Assembly: GCA_015680685.1 (NCBI GenBank)
Contig: MNCI01035176.1
Span: 74,024-138,023, forward strand
Direction: 5' to 3'
DNA length: 64,000 nucleotides
From: Gnetum montanum
Lineage: Eukaryota; Streptophyta; Gnetopsida; Gnetales; Gnetaceae
The notes under the pieces are model-generated. The model made no database searches, was not told the origin of the DNA, and saw only the letters and a list, made by a program, of their open reading frames with translations. This document shows positions 1 to 9,881 of this stretch, piece after piece. The position numbers and the translations under genes are program-made. Position 1 is the stretch's first letter; each line of letters opens with the position of its first letter.

Positions 1-2340
1 GCCCTTAAAGGAGGAGAGACTGAGACATTAGCCATTGTTCGACTTCAAGGAGGTAAGGGGCCATCACATTGTGGCATCCTTATGACAAATGGTGGTTTAG
101 GAGTTGTTGTGGGGCTAACTCATTATGGAACCTTGATGATGAAAGGTTGCTTAGTAGTTGTTGTGGGTACATCATGCTATTTTAACATCTTAGCGAATGG
201 TTCTTATGGGACATTGACCACAATGGGTGTTGTGGGTGCCTGAGGTGGCACTTTGATAACAAAGGGAGGCCTCTTGCTTATGGAGGTTAAGGGGATCCTT
301 ACCTTATTAGGAGGCACATTGATCACAAAAGGTTGTTGCATAGGTTTAAACTTGCCACCTACGTTGATGGAGTTTATGATGTAGGGGGCATTATTTGCAT
401 TGGATTGGCTCGCTGTGTCGAGCACCAGTTGGCCCTGTTCTATCATTCTTTACAGGTCATCCTGCAAAGCACGAGAGTTGTATGTACTGTGACCAAACAT
501 TTGGTAGTAATGACAGTATTGGTCTAGTTGGAAATGTTGTGGGACTGGGGGGGCTTGTTTGGTACTGCTAAGGTAGGGTTCCTTAGTAGTTCATAGTACC
601 TATCATGTTTTTGGTGGACAATCTCTGACACATGTTTGTATTGGATTTTCCCAGCCTTCAGGAGTTACTCTAGTAGTTCAAAGGGTTCCATTGGTAGTAG
701 TGTATACTTTGAGTGATCCTTATGCTCAAAGTTGGACCTTAGGAAAACCCCTGCCAATGTAGGCAAGTTGGTGCCAAAGTTGGTGGCTATGTGAGCTGGG
801 GCCTTGGGTTCCTTAGTTGTCGAGCACCGATTGGTTTCTTTTGTGCTTGTGGCCATTATTGCCATTGTTGCATTTTGCTTGCACACATGTTGGTTTCTAT
901 AGGCCACATAGGCTGGTCATTGCTAACTTGCATTGCCTCTTCTATGCCCTTCATTTGGGCAAAGGCCTAGCTGAGAGACTTTGGAGCTAGGTAATATAGT
1001 TTGAACTTGATGAAGTCGTTCACTGCACCCTTGAAGATGGCCAATAGGTGTGTCTCTACTAGGGGTTCACATATTTCACTTAATGCAACATTGCAACATT
1101 GGAGGAATTTTTGCATGGGCTCTAAAGGTCCTTGCTTGACCATCATGAGCTGGTCGAGGCTTACTTCAGGCTTTAGGTTGTACCTGAAGGATGTCACAAA
1201 CTAGCTTATGAGATCCTCCAAAGAAGATATTGAGGCCTTGGATAGTGCACAATACCAATCTAAGGCCTTGCAAGTGAGTGACATGGGAAACATGTGCATG
1301 ATGGCATGTGGCTAGGCCTGAAGGAGTAGGCACTCAGACTGAAATGTGACCAAGTGTGCATTGGGATCCTCTTCACCATTGTACTTGGTGATTTGAGGTA
1401 GCTAGAACCCATTTGGGAGAGTTAGAGGTGGTATCGTAGGACTTATGGGATTGTCCTGGTAGAAGTCCACCACCTTGATGGTGTTGGAGGAGGTAGCCTT
1501 GAGTAGGTTGATCTCCTTGATCAAGCTTTGGATTATCTAGAATGCTTGATCCAAGCTTGGGGATGTGTTAGCCAATTGCATTGGTTGGGCTTACATTGGG
1601 TGTATGGCATAGGGTCGGATTGTTAGTTATGAAGTTTGCTAGTTTAACATCATAGTGGATGGTCATTGCCAATTTAACATTGTAGTGGATGAGTTTAGTT
1701 GATATGTTGGCTGATGGATGGGCATGATGATCAAAATGGACCACACACAAGTGGGTTGGATGAACATTGTGGGCATTGATGAGACAAGCAGGACATAGGA
1801 TGATTGAGTCATCTAGGGATGGGAGGTGGCCCCTACATGAGCATAGGGTTGGAAAAATGCATCAGTTGCTTGCAAGGAAGGCTAAATTAGCATGGTCACC
1901 ATCTTTAAGAGGATGGGTGGACCAAACAAAGGAGGGGCTATACTAGGAAGTGTTTGTTGAAAGATGGTGTAGAGGGGGCTCTTATGTTCAAAGAAAGCCT
2001 TGAACTCATCTTCTTTCTCCTTTGAGGCTTCCTTGTAGGTTGCCCCTGCATCATGCTTGTTTGCACAGACGAGTTGGGACAATAGGTAGTGGTAGGATTC
2101 CATGAGTGGGATTATGTCGAATAAGGTAGGATTGTACTCTCATCCATCCTAATGGACTCATTCATAATCTTGTTTTTCCTCTAGGTTAAGGTGATCCACT
2201 AGTAATCCTATTTGGATTTTGACACAAACAAAATTGTATTGTTCGTGGGTTAGTGTGACATGCTTTAGGTGGATCATGGTGTCAAATGTGTTAGACATCG
2301 ATGTGGAAGGTCAATCTAGATTCATGTTCGTAGGTTGGGT
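1..2340 (-). pseudogene. B4 gag and gag-protease linker (Tat-like Ty3/gypsy), decayed
   Basis: This is the gag polyprotein of a family B retrotransposon, read on the minus strand and broken by many stops and frameshifts. The best block is the capsid region at about 900-1440, with the motif FKGAVNDFIKFKLYYLAP, which has near-identical counterparts in B3 (31.6-31.9 kb) and B1 (54.65-55.0 kb). Nearer the left edge the linker keeps repeated 'QQPFVINVPP' peptides, also seen in B3 and B1. Protease and pol would lie beyond position 1. The gag lies directly left of a minus-strand 5' LTR, as expected. The role would be virus-like particle assembly in the cytoplasm, but this copy cannot be translated intact. 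It is older than B1, judging by its divergence. Confidence 0.8.
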
Positions 2341-2349
2341 TATGAGAGT

Positions 2350-2600
2350 TGTTATTTGCAAAAAATGGCTAACTCTGAAAATTGCAAAAAACAAATGACT
2401 AAGTCTACTGATAGCAGAAAAATAGCTAAGTATAAAAATGTAGAAACATAGCTAAGTGTAAAATGAAGAAAAATGGCTAAGTATGGAAACTACAAAAAAA
2501 CTTGACTAAGTGTAAAACTGTAGAAAATTTAGCTAAATATGAAAATGCAAGAAAAATGCTAAGCATGAAAGCTACTAAAAATGGCTAACTTTGGTGCTAT
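2350..2600. repeat. Degenerate minisatellite, unit about 26-30 bp, in B4 5' UTR
   Basis: Roughly nine diverged units of the form 'gctaagtatgaaaatgtagaaaaat' run head to tail between the gag start and the 5' LTR. The same spacer in B1 and B3 does not show this array, so it arose in the B4 copy or its sublineage. Confidence 0.7.
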
Positions 2601-3436
2601 GCTCGCTATGCTAGAGCTTGCCACACTTTGAGAACTTGTTATGCTCTCCATAGCATCTAGAGCTTTGGCTAAGTGCTAATCAAAAAATGCAAAAGGAAAT
2701 GCAAAAAATTGTGATGATTGAAAACATTTATGGTTGGAACATCGAGAGGTCCATAGGAATATAGCATAATCCTGAATTCATGGGAGGGTCATGTTGGGAA
2801 ATGGAAACAAGGTGCACTGAGTGATCTGATCGATCAGACAAGGACTTACATGGTGTTAAAATGATCATGTGTGAGAAGGGTTTATACTACATTACATGTG
2901 AGCATCGAGCCTAGCTAAGCTAGAGCATAGTAGGGTGTCCCAGCCTAAGAACAGTGATGTAAACATGCAAATACGTATGAAAAAGTGAGAAAATATAAGT
3001 GTTACACTAAATACCAAAGAGAAATTCTTGAGAAATGTAATAGAATTTGAGAACATAAGTGCATCACCCTAAAAGGGAGAGCATAGCCAATTCCAAAAGG
3101 GTCTCAGTTATAGTCTTGGTGGTGTCGGGCTATGAAGTCTAGTGGTCACTATGATGAACTATGCCTATCAGGTTGGTTATCACAATGTACCATGTGATGT
3201 TTTGTAAGGCTGCAATAGGGTCATGGTGTACCGTGTGATGCAGGATTGCAACAGGGTCATGGTGTACCATGTGGTGCAGGGTTGCCTCTCTACTAGTGTG
3301 GTCTGCTTTGGGTCTTGTTCACCCATGGAGCTAAGTGCCAAGATGCCAAAGTGTTAAATGTCAAATGAAAGTGCCAACTATCCCATTGGTGAAAAATGGA
3401 AGTCAACCCAACCCCTGAAATATTAGGGCACATGGG

Positions 3437-3444
3437 TATTTATA
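3437..3444 (-). promoter_or_regulatory. Putative TATA box of B4 LTR
   Basis: On the minus strand the sequence reads TATAAATA in the context 'gtcctataaatacccatg', the same setting as TATAAATA at 29280 in the B3 LTR. It probably marks the U3/R promoter. Confidence 0.55.
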
Positions 3445-3582
3445 GGACTAGGGCTAGCCCAAAATGTGGATTGGGTACCACGTGGTAGTGCGGTAGGCGG
3501 GACCATAAGAAAAAATTCAGAAAATTTTCTAAGTCCAAAGGTGATCAAAAAAAGTTTAAGAAATTTTCTAACACTGGCTACT

Positions 3583-3840
3583 ACACTCATCCCATGTTAC
3601 ATGTAGGATATGGGATGTTGGTTGCTACACTCATCTTGTGTTACATGCGAGACATGGCACACTAGTTACTATGCTCATCCCATGTTACATGTGGGACATT
3701 GGACACTGGCTGCTACGCTCATCCCATGTTACGTACAAGACATAGGACAGTGACTACTATGCTTGTCCCATGCTACGTATGGCACATAGAACACCGAATG
3801 CTATGCTCATCCCATGTTACGTATGGGACATGGAACACTC
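3583..3840. repeat. Minisatellite in B4 LTR, about 6 units of 42-48 bp
   Basis: Six head-to-tail units carry 'gctacgctcatcccatgtta' followed by 'cgtatgggacatggaacac'. Each unit contains an internal near-palindrome, TCCCATGTTACGTATGGGA, so single strands could fold into serial hairpins. It lies in the U3 side of the LTR, upstream of the TATA box in element orientation. It is absent from the B1 and B3 LTRs. Confidence 0.8.
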
Positions 3841-4385
3841 CTCAGGGATAGGGTGTAGTATGGACACTTAGAAGAATCTGATGAAGACTATAATCCTTGT
3901 TCTTGTTACACTAGCTATGCTCTAGAGCGTAGCAAGAGGGATGGCCTTAGGAGTTAGAAAATCTGCCAAATGCCTCTTCCATGCTAAGCTAGCTTAACAA
4001 CTTCTTGCTTGACACTTAGGAAAAATTTCCCATTGAAAAGTATGCTATGCTAGCTACACTCTAGAGCATAGCAAAACACTTAGAAATATTTGCATGCAAC
4101 TGTTGTTGAAACCTAGAAAATTTTGCAAAACAAACCTTGATGCATGCTACGCTAGCTACATTGGGGAGTGTAGCACCAACACCTAGAAAAATTTGTCAAG
4201 TTTTGATACTTAGACAAATTTGTAAAAAGTGCCATTGTTCTAACAATTAGAAAAATATTGCACATCTGGTAGTTAGAGCTAACTACACTCAACACTTAGG
4301 AAAATTTGGGCAAACTACCACCACTTTGACAGTTAGCCAAATTTGTAGTTGAGATGCTGAGACCCAAAATTTTGTGGTGTTTCCA

Positions 4386-4702
4386 CTTGCTGACACACTA
4401 TGTTTTACTACCATTGGCTAAATAGTCCATATTTCTCAAGGGATCTAGAGAGAGAGGCTCTCAAAGATGTCTTACTATTACTATTAGCTAGATAGTCTAT
4501 GTGCCTCGAGAGATCCAGAAAGAGAGGCCCTTAGGGATGTCTTCCCTTTGGCTGGTCGCTAACTACCACATGCAATGTTGCTCATGCTTACTGATGCATG
4601 CACAAGCCATATCCACTAGGAGCTATTGTGGATGCTGCTGCTTACAATGTCTCTGCATGTTCTGTCTCCTTTGACTAGTTACTCTGTCATGCTCCTATTG
4701 AC

Positions 4703-4703
<1 letters not shown>
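4386..4703. other. Flank of B4 with a 72-bp tandem duplication (4405-4477 / 4478-4550)
   Basis: No gene is visible. Two diverged direct copies each contain 'ggctaaatagtc', 'agggatctagagagagaggc' and 'gatgtctt' in order. The remainder is unassigned. Confidence 0.6.
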
Positions 4704-4741
<38 letters not shown>

Positions 4742-4819
4742 TGTGTGTGTGTGTGTGTGTGNNNNNNNNNNNNNNNNNNNNNNNNNNNNNNNNNNNNNNN
4801 NNNNNNNGGGGGGGGGGGG
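4704..4819. repeat. (GA)n-(GT)n microsatellite, assembly gap, poly-G
   Basis: About 36 bp of (GA)n at 4704-4739 is followed by (GT)n to 4761, then 46 N at 4762-4807, then 12 G at 4808-4819. The gap is evidently a sequencing or assembly failure in simple repeats. A reading frame crossing it is an artefact. Confidence 0.95.
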
Positions 4820-4927
4820 CGCAGAAGGTCAATATATCATTTAACATCACATAACCCTCCTTCTAGTGCTAAAAAGATGTTGATGTGTAAATTTTGAATG
4901 CACCAACACCCAAAAAAACCATAAATC

Positions 4928-5398
4928 CTAAACCCTATACCTACTCAGCTCTACCAAAAAGATTCAAGTCTCCAAAACATCATTTTTGATCCAATCTCCT
5001 ACTAGAGAAATCCAAAAAACTTCACTCTTTCCCTGTTAGAAACAAATACAAGTGCAATGTCCCACCTTCATCTTGGCCAAAATGAGTGGGGCCCACTTTA
5101 ATTATTAAAAGTAGTGGGGTTTAATTATTAGAAATAGTGGGGTTTAATTACTTTTTAAGATCGGACATTATATATTCTCATCCAACACTTGTTACTCATT
5201 GCACATTTTATCATTGCTACTTAAACATACTAAAGAGGGGTGAGACTTCCCAAAAACATTTTATGTAGTAGATTTGCTCTTATGTCTATTTGAACCTCAT
5301 CCAAATTTTTTTCTTTTTTCTACTTGACCCTTTTCTTTCTACCCTTCTGTCTTTTCTTTAGCTGCACAAGATCAAAGTAAAATTTTAAGTACCCCTAA
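4928..5398 (+). repeat. Left pseudo-LTR of the Penelope-like element
   Basis: This 470-bp block recurs at 8667-8868 joined to 14831-15080, on either side of the Penelope-type coding region. Both copies begin 'cctaaaccctatac', and both contain 'caagtgcaatgtcccatc'-type and 'attatatattctcatcc'-type segments, ending near 'aagtaaaattttaagtaccc'. Direct repeats flanking a PLE body are its known pseudo-LTR arrangement. The left copy has an extra internal duplication of 'tagtggggtttaattatta'. Confidence 0.75.
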
Positions 5399-7379
5399 AT
5401 TTTTTCTTTAATCTTGTTGCCTAAAGAAAATGAGCTTTGCAAGTCAGCAAATTTTTGCCTCTTCTTTAGTAGTTCAACCATGGCTTGCTAATTCTAAGTA
5501 GGATCTAGCTAATGAACTTCTTACTAGCTCTTCATGAAAAAGATCTCATCCACTGGAGTCAATAGAGCATGACATGAATTTGAAGATAGGTTCATGTCTT
5601 GTCAACCGTCCAGTTCATGAAAATCATCTTGGTTCAATAGATGATTTTCTAGAATCTTTATACTAAACCAAGTTTTTTCATCAGGCAGAAGAACTTCATG
5701 CGAATTATAATTATGAAGTAGATGAACTTTGTGTTGAATATAATCATCAAGCTAACAAAATCTGCACAAAGTTACATCAATGTCAGAAGCATTTTGTAAA
5801 CACTTAGCTTCTTCTAAGCCAACTTCAATCTGAATGTGCTTCTCTCTATCAATAATTAAATGACACAAAAATTTCTTTTCCTACCAACCAAGATTTGGCA
5901 AAAAATCTTGAAGTTCTAATTGATATGATCGATGCTACTTCAAAGGAACTCCGCAAACATCTCCATGATGCAGACCACTCCTACTATAACAAAGAAATAA
6001 TTGAGCAACTGCATTTAGAAAAATTGTTCATTCACAGTTTACACATCATTGCTTTAGGCCTTAAAGCTTCCACTCCTAAAGGAGATGTCATCCTTTAAGT
6101 AGAGTTTGCTACTCTCCAAAAAGAGCATAATCTCAAACTCCAAGAAGCTTACTTACATGTAGAAATAGTTTTTGCCAAAGCTAATCATCAAAAATTAAAA
6201 TCTTTCTCACATAAAGCTACTACTAAGCTAATTGAATGTATCTTAGCTATCAATCAACTTGCCTCTTATATTAATGCTCTTCTAAAGATCTACACCAAAA
6301 AGCTTGAGTAAGCCTTCCTTAATGAAAGGCTTCAATTCTAGATTCATGCAGAAGCTTGAAAAAAAGTGGAGTAAACATGAAAGAATGTTGCTTTTTCTGC
6401 AAAGAATAAAGTAGATCGCTTAACCTTGGCCCGTAATTAAGGAAGTATACAATGAAACCATTCATCAAGAATGTAATTCCACCTTCAAAAAATTTCATGA
6501 ATGGTTGAAGGATTGTAAAGTCATTCCATCTAATGTCCCCGTCAAGCCCTCTCAACCCTGCCACTCTTCGCAAAAAAAGTAGAAGCATGAGAAATAAGAT
6601 CACACATAGTAGAGTCATGATAGATAATAGGCCAATTCTTCTTTAAATAACATTCACCTAGCTCGTAGAACACCTTCCTAGGTTAGGCCCTACCAATAGC
6701 TAAACAAGAAGAACTACACATCCAGTGTCTTTGGGCCATCTGGCTTAGAACCATACCAAGGCCATCATCATCAATAATCCAACTCTACATCATCTATGTC
6801 ATAGCCAAAAATATTATACTAGAATTCTTCCTTAAGAAAGATCAAAAATCATCCTCCTAGGCACAGTTGAACTTCTATCTCCCCACAATCTCCCAGAACT
6901 CTTACACCTATCTTCTCTTTGAGTGTAAGACTTTCCACAAGGTAAAAATCACATTTCTAACTTTTCTATTGATAATTTTTCATCTTGAACTCTTTTATTT
7001 GATGAAATCAAAGTTCTGCCTCAAATTTCTTCCTTACCCTCTTCCCATGCATCAAGGTAAAATTCTGAAGGAATTCACTACCTCCACCAAACTTCTCTAG
7101 CTTCACAATTTCCTCAAATACAAACTAGAAGACATGAACCAGTCTTCTTCACCTTTCTTGAAAGCAACATGTCTTACTAAAATGAAGTTACACCTCTGGA
7201 GTAAGTGGAACCTACCCATCAACAGTTTTTACTAGAACCTAAAGACATCTATTCTTGATTATCTCTTGTCTCTCAAAGTTACTCTTTCCTCAAATTCTAC
7301 TCATAGGCCACCAATACCTCGATGTCTCCTTGGAGCTCTCAATAAACTACAAAAAATATCATAGCATCGTGATTTGTCT
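5399..7379 (+). pseudogene. Penelope-like element, N-terminal coding region, decayed
   Basis: Between the left pseudo-LTR and the reverse transcriptase, long stretches stay translatable on the plus strand, starting near an ATG at 5435. The reading contains 'DLAKNLEVLIDMIDATSKEL' and 'KEHNLKLQEAYLHVEIVFAK', broken by several stops. The composition is Lys, Leu and Glu rich, compatible with a helical or coiled-coil N-terminal extension, as PLE proteins have upstream of RT. I recognise no catalytic motif here and no GIY-YIG signature. Confidence 0.5.
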
Positions 7380-8440
7380 TGCTAACAAAAATCTAGGTAT
7401 ATGCATTCTTGACCCCTCTTGATATTATTAAGAGGCCATCAGACAATTGTCAAATTCAAATGTTTACCAACAAGTAGATGTCATCCCATGGGAAGTTCTT
7501 TGTCATTGGATTTTCTCTATAATCAACTACTTTCCCTAGGTTTTTTTGTAATTTTACTTGAAAATCTTAGCTTTCAAGCCTTCTACTTTCTACCTGATTC
7601 CTAAAATCCATAAACCTATTCTATTTGGTCTTCCCATCTACTTATATACTGGCTATGTACTGGAACCCACTTCTTATCTACTCCATTACCTATTCTTTCT
7701 CATCCTCTATTCTTAACCATACCATCTACTTGACTCTTCAACCTTGATCTATAACCTTCACTCCAAAGTTCTACCTCAAAGAAACATTTTTTTTTCTAAA
7801 ATATGTTTCTTTTTACTTTTGATGTAGAATATCTCTATCTAAGCATTCTCATAGATCATGGTCTTGCTTCTTTTCAAACTATGGTTGAGTCATATTTTTC
7901 TACTTACCTTTTTGATTTGCAAGTCTTTTACATCAATTCCATCATGGAGCTTGCCTCTTTGATCCTTCCACAATATTTCTTGAAGTTCAACGAGGTCTTC
8001 CACAAACAAATTCGAGGCATTTCCATGGGTAGCAACTTTGTCATTATCTACACTTGCCTATTTTTGTGTTATTTAGAGAAACATGTTTTCTCTACTCCAA
8101 AATTCTATCACCTTTTGTATTAAAAAAGGTACATTGATGATGCCTTTGGCATTTGGAGTGGTTTACAAGATTTCCACTTCTAGCTACTTGATCAATATGG
8201 TTCTTTTTATCCTATGATCAAAATTACTCTCTTTGTATCTAGCACCTCATACAACATTTTAGATGTATCCTTTTTCAAGGGTTCTAACTTTGTCAACACT
8301 GGTATTCTATCTACCAAGTGTTACAAAAAACCCTTGAATGCTTATTAGTACATCCCTTTCTCCTCTTGGCACCTACACAATTAGAAGAAAGCCTTTATTT
8401 TTGTTGAGCTTAAAAGATACCTCATCAATGAATCCTGCCT
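7380..8440 (+). pseudogene. Penelope-like reverse transcriptase, decayed
   Basis: RNA-templated DNA polymerase of a Penelope-like retroelement, related to telomerase RT rather than to LTR or LINE RTs. Conserved motifs appear in order: 'NKNLGICILDPS' (7385), 'FYLIPKIHKPILFGLPI' (7590), 'LFTFDVEYLYLSI' (7807, for the TFDVxSLYxSIP motif), 'KQIRGISMGSNF' (8010), the catalytic 'YIDDAFGIWSG' (8133, YxDD intact), then 'TKCYKKPLNAY' (8310). Stops and small frameshifts separate the blocks, so it is a dead copy. The order and the IRGxxMG plus YIDDxFxIW pair are diagnostic of PLEs. In seed plants this family is known chiefly from conifers (Dryad elements). Confidence 0.85.
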
Positions 8441-8666
8441 AAGTGATCTATAGCAAATTTGACTACAACTCTACCTGTGACTTCGTTCTTAAGGATATCC
8501 TTCATGCATCTTGGTCGATTACTTCAACCTTGTCCCTACCTTCTTCAGGCAACATCTTCTTAAATAGCTTCATTAACACCATGATGTTCACACTAGAAAA
8601 TGGACCCCTCTTATCTTCAAATTGGATTTTAGTCCTTCCACTAAATCCTTGAATGTGAGGGCACTC
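8441..8666 (+). pseudogene. PLE coding tail between RT and right pseudo-LTR
   Basis: Only about 220 bp separate the RT from the right pseudo-LTR. A plus-strand reading to 8652 ends in a stop and may be the RT thumb. A C-terminal GIY-YIG endonuclease of about 100 residues does not fit here and none is visible, so the copy is either endonuclease-deleted or of an endonuclease-free type. Confidence 0.4.
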
Positions 8667-8868
8667 CTAAACCCTATACTTACTTATCTCTACCAAAAAT
8701 ATCTAAGTCTCTAAAACATCATTCTTGATGTAATCTCCTATTAGAGGAATCCAAGAAAACTTTGTTCTCTTCTCATTAGAAACCAATTCAAGTGCAATGT
8801 CCCATCCCCATCTTGGCCAAAACAAGCGAGGTCCACTTTAATTATTAGAAGTAGTGGAGTTTAATTAC
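8667..8868 (+). repeat. Right pseudo-LTR of PLE, left part (interrupted by A1)
   Basis: Matches 4928-5144 of the left pseudo-LTR, starting with the same 'cctaaaccctatac'. It is cut at 'ttaattac' by the A1 insertion and resumes at 14831. Confidence 0.75.
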
Positions 8869-9748
8869 TGATGAATCATGGTTTGTCAGGTGTTGATATC
8901 AGACCCTTGACATCAGAACCTTGACATTAGACCCCTGATATCAAACTCGTGATGTTGGATACCCAATATCATAGCCTGGCTAATGATATCAGATACATGA
9001 TATCATGGTTTCTATGTTAGCCTATAAATACCACATTTGGGCACACAAGAAAGGAAGCAGTAAGTTAGAGTCAATAGGTATAGAAGTAGAGCCTTTTTAT
9101 TCATTTTTAGTCCTCTCAACTCTTTCCCCAGTGCATGCCCATAGTGTGATGATTGTAATTGTACGGAACCTTTATTCAAGTGTGATGTACTTGGACATGC
9201 ACATGATTGGCAATAAAGATCAAGATTACTTCATCATTGTAGCATTCAATTAGTTTTAATTTTTTATTATTCTTGTTATTTATTATTTTCTTAATTAATA
9301 TTTCTTACCCTTCATTTACTATCCTTGTTATTAAACACAGAATGAGTACGGCTTAATCATGAGCATTTAAGTGTGACTACTTGGTAACCCAATAGCGTAT
9401 CTAGGAGCACTCAAGTAATATATGCTTGGTAATCCCAGAAGTAGTACACAAGGTCCAAAATGTGTATGAATGATTAAGGACAGATGCTCATCGCACTTAA
9501 GAATCTTAATCAAAGTTACTTTCCATTGCCTCTAGGAGTAGCACTAGTTTAGGACCACATCATACACCTCACTTTGGACTAAACCATATGTGACAAAGCA
9601 AATGCTAGTCCAGTTAGGAAGATAGCGAACTGTGACCAATGTGTAACTATCTAGATACCAAAACTAGCCCATCTATGAAGTTCAACTAGATTGTGTGTGA
9701 ACGCTCATATTCATATGGTTGAGTGTAGGGGTACCTCACCACTCATCA
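8869..9748 (+). repeat. A1 5' LTR
   Basis: Bounded by TGATGA and TCATCA. U3 starts with several GATATC-type palindromes (8893-9006), and TATAAATA follows at 9023. The LTR is readily alignable with 13948-14830 and with A2 38412-39285. Confidence 0.92.
9023..9030 (+). promoter_or_regulatory. TATA box of A1 5' LTR
   Basis: TATAAATA in the context 'gcctataaatac'. It is preserved in the same place in the A1 3' LTR (14074) and in both A2 LTRs (38551, 61880), which supports a Pol II promoter at the U3/R border. Confidence 0.65.
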
Positions 9749-9749
9749 T

Positions 9750-9767
9750 TGGCATCGTTGCTAGGGA
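9750..9767 (+). other. A1 primer binding site (tRNA-Asp type)
   Basis: TGGCATCGTTGCTAGGGA starts 1 bp after the 5' LTR. It corresponds to the plant tRNA-Asp 3'-end complement TGGCGCCGTTGCCGGGGA with three substitutions. Confidence 0.8.
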
Positions 9768-9881
9768 TGGTGCTAGTTATCTAGATTAGTTATATCATAC
9801 AAGATCACTGTAACAAAGTATTCATGATATATCTTTTAGGAAAGAAATTAATTTCAACTAAGTCACACATGATTCACAACA

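Larger units (their letters stand above)
2710..4385 (-). repeat. B4 5' LTR (family B, minus strand)
   Basis: The left edge matches the outer end of other B LTRs: 'ggttggaacatcgagaggtc' is the reverse complement of the B3 LTR end near 29870. The right edge 'aaaattttgtggtgtttcca' matches the B1 terminus 'aaattttcacggtgtttca'. The length of about 1.68 kb lies between B1 (1.45 kb) and B3 (1.85 kb). It is rich in 'atgctagctac' and 'tagagcatagc' palindromic words. No primer binding site is recognisable to its left, so that junction is decayed. Confidence 0.75.

Noticed and set aside
2710-4385. CRISPR-like array from the 42-48 bp repeats at 3583-3840
   Set aside because: No unique spacers between uniform repeats; units are contiguous and diverged inside a plant LTR.
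4703-4897. Open frame of Arg/Glu and Val/Cys repeats across the N gap
   Set aside because: It is a translation of GA and GT microsatellites plus N; no protein is supported.
4928-5398. Hammerhead ribozyme in the PLE pseudo-LTR
   Set aside because: Expected for many PLEs, but I found no CTGATGA...GAAA core on either strand by eye. A covariance search would be decisive.
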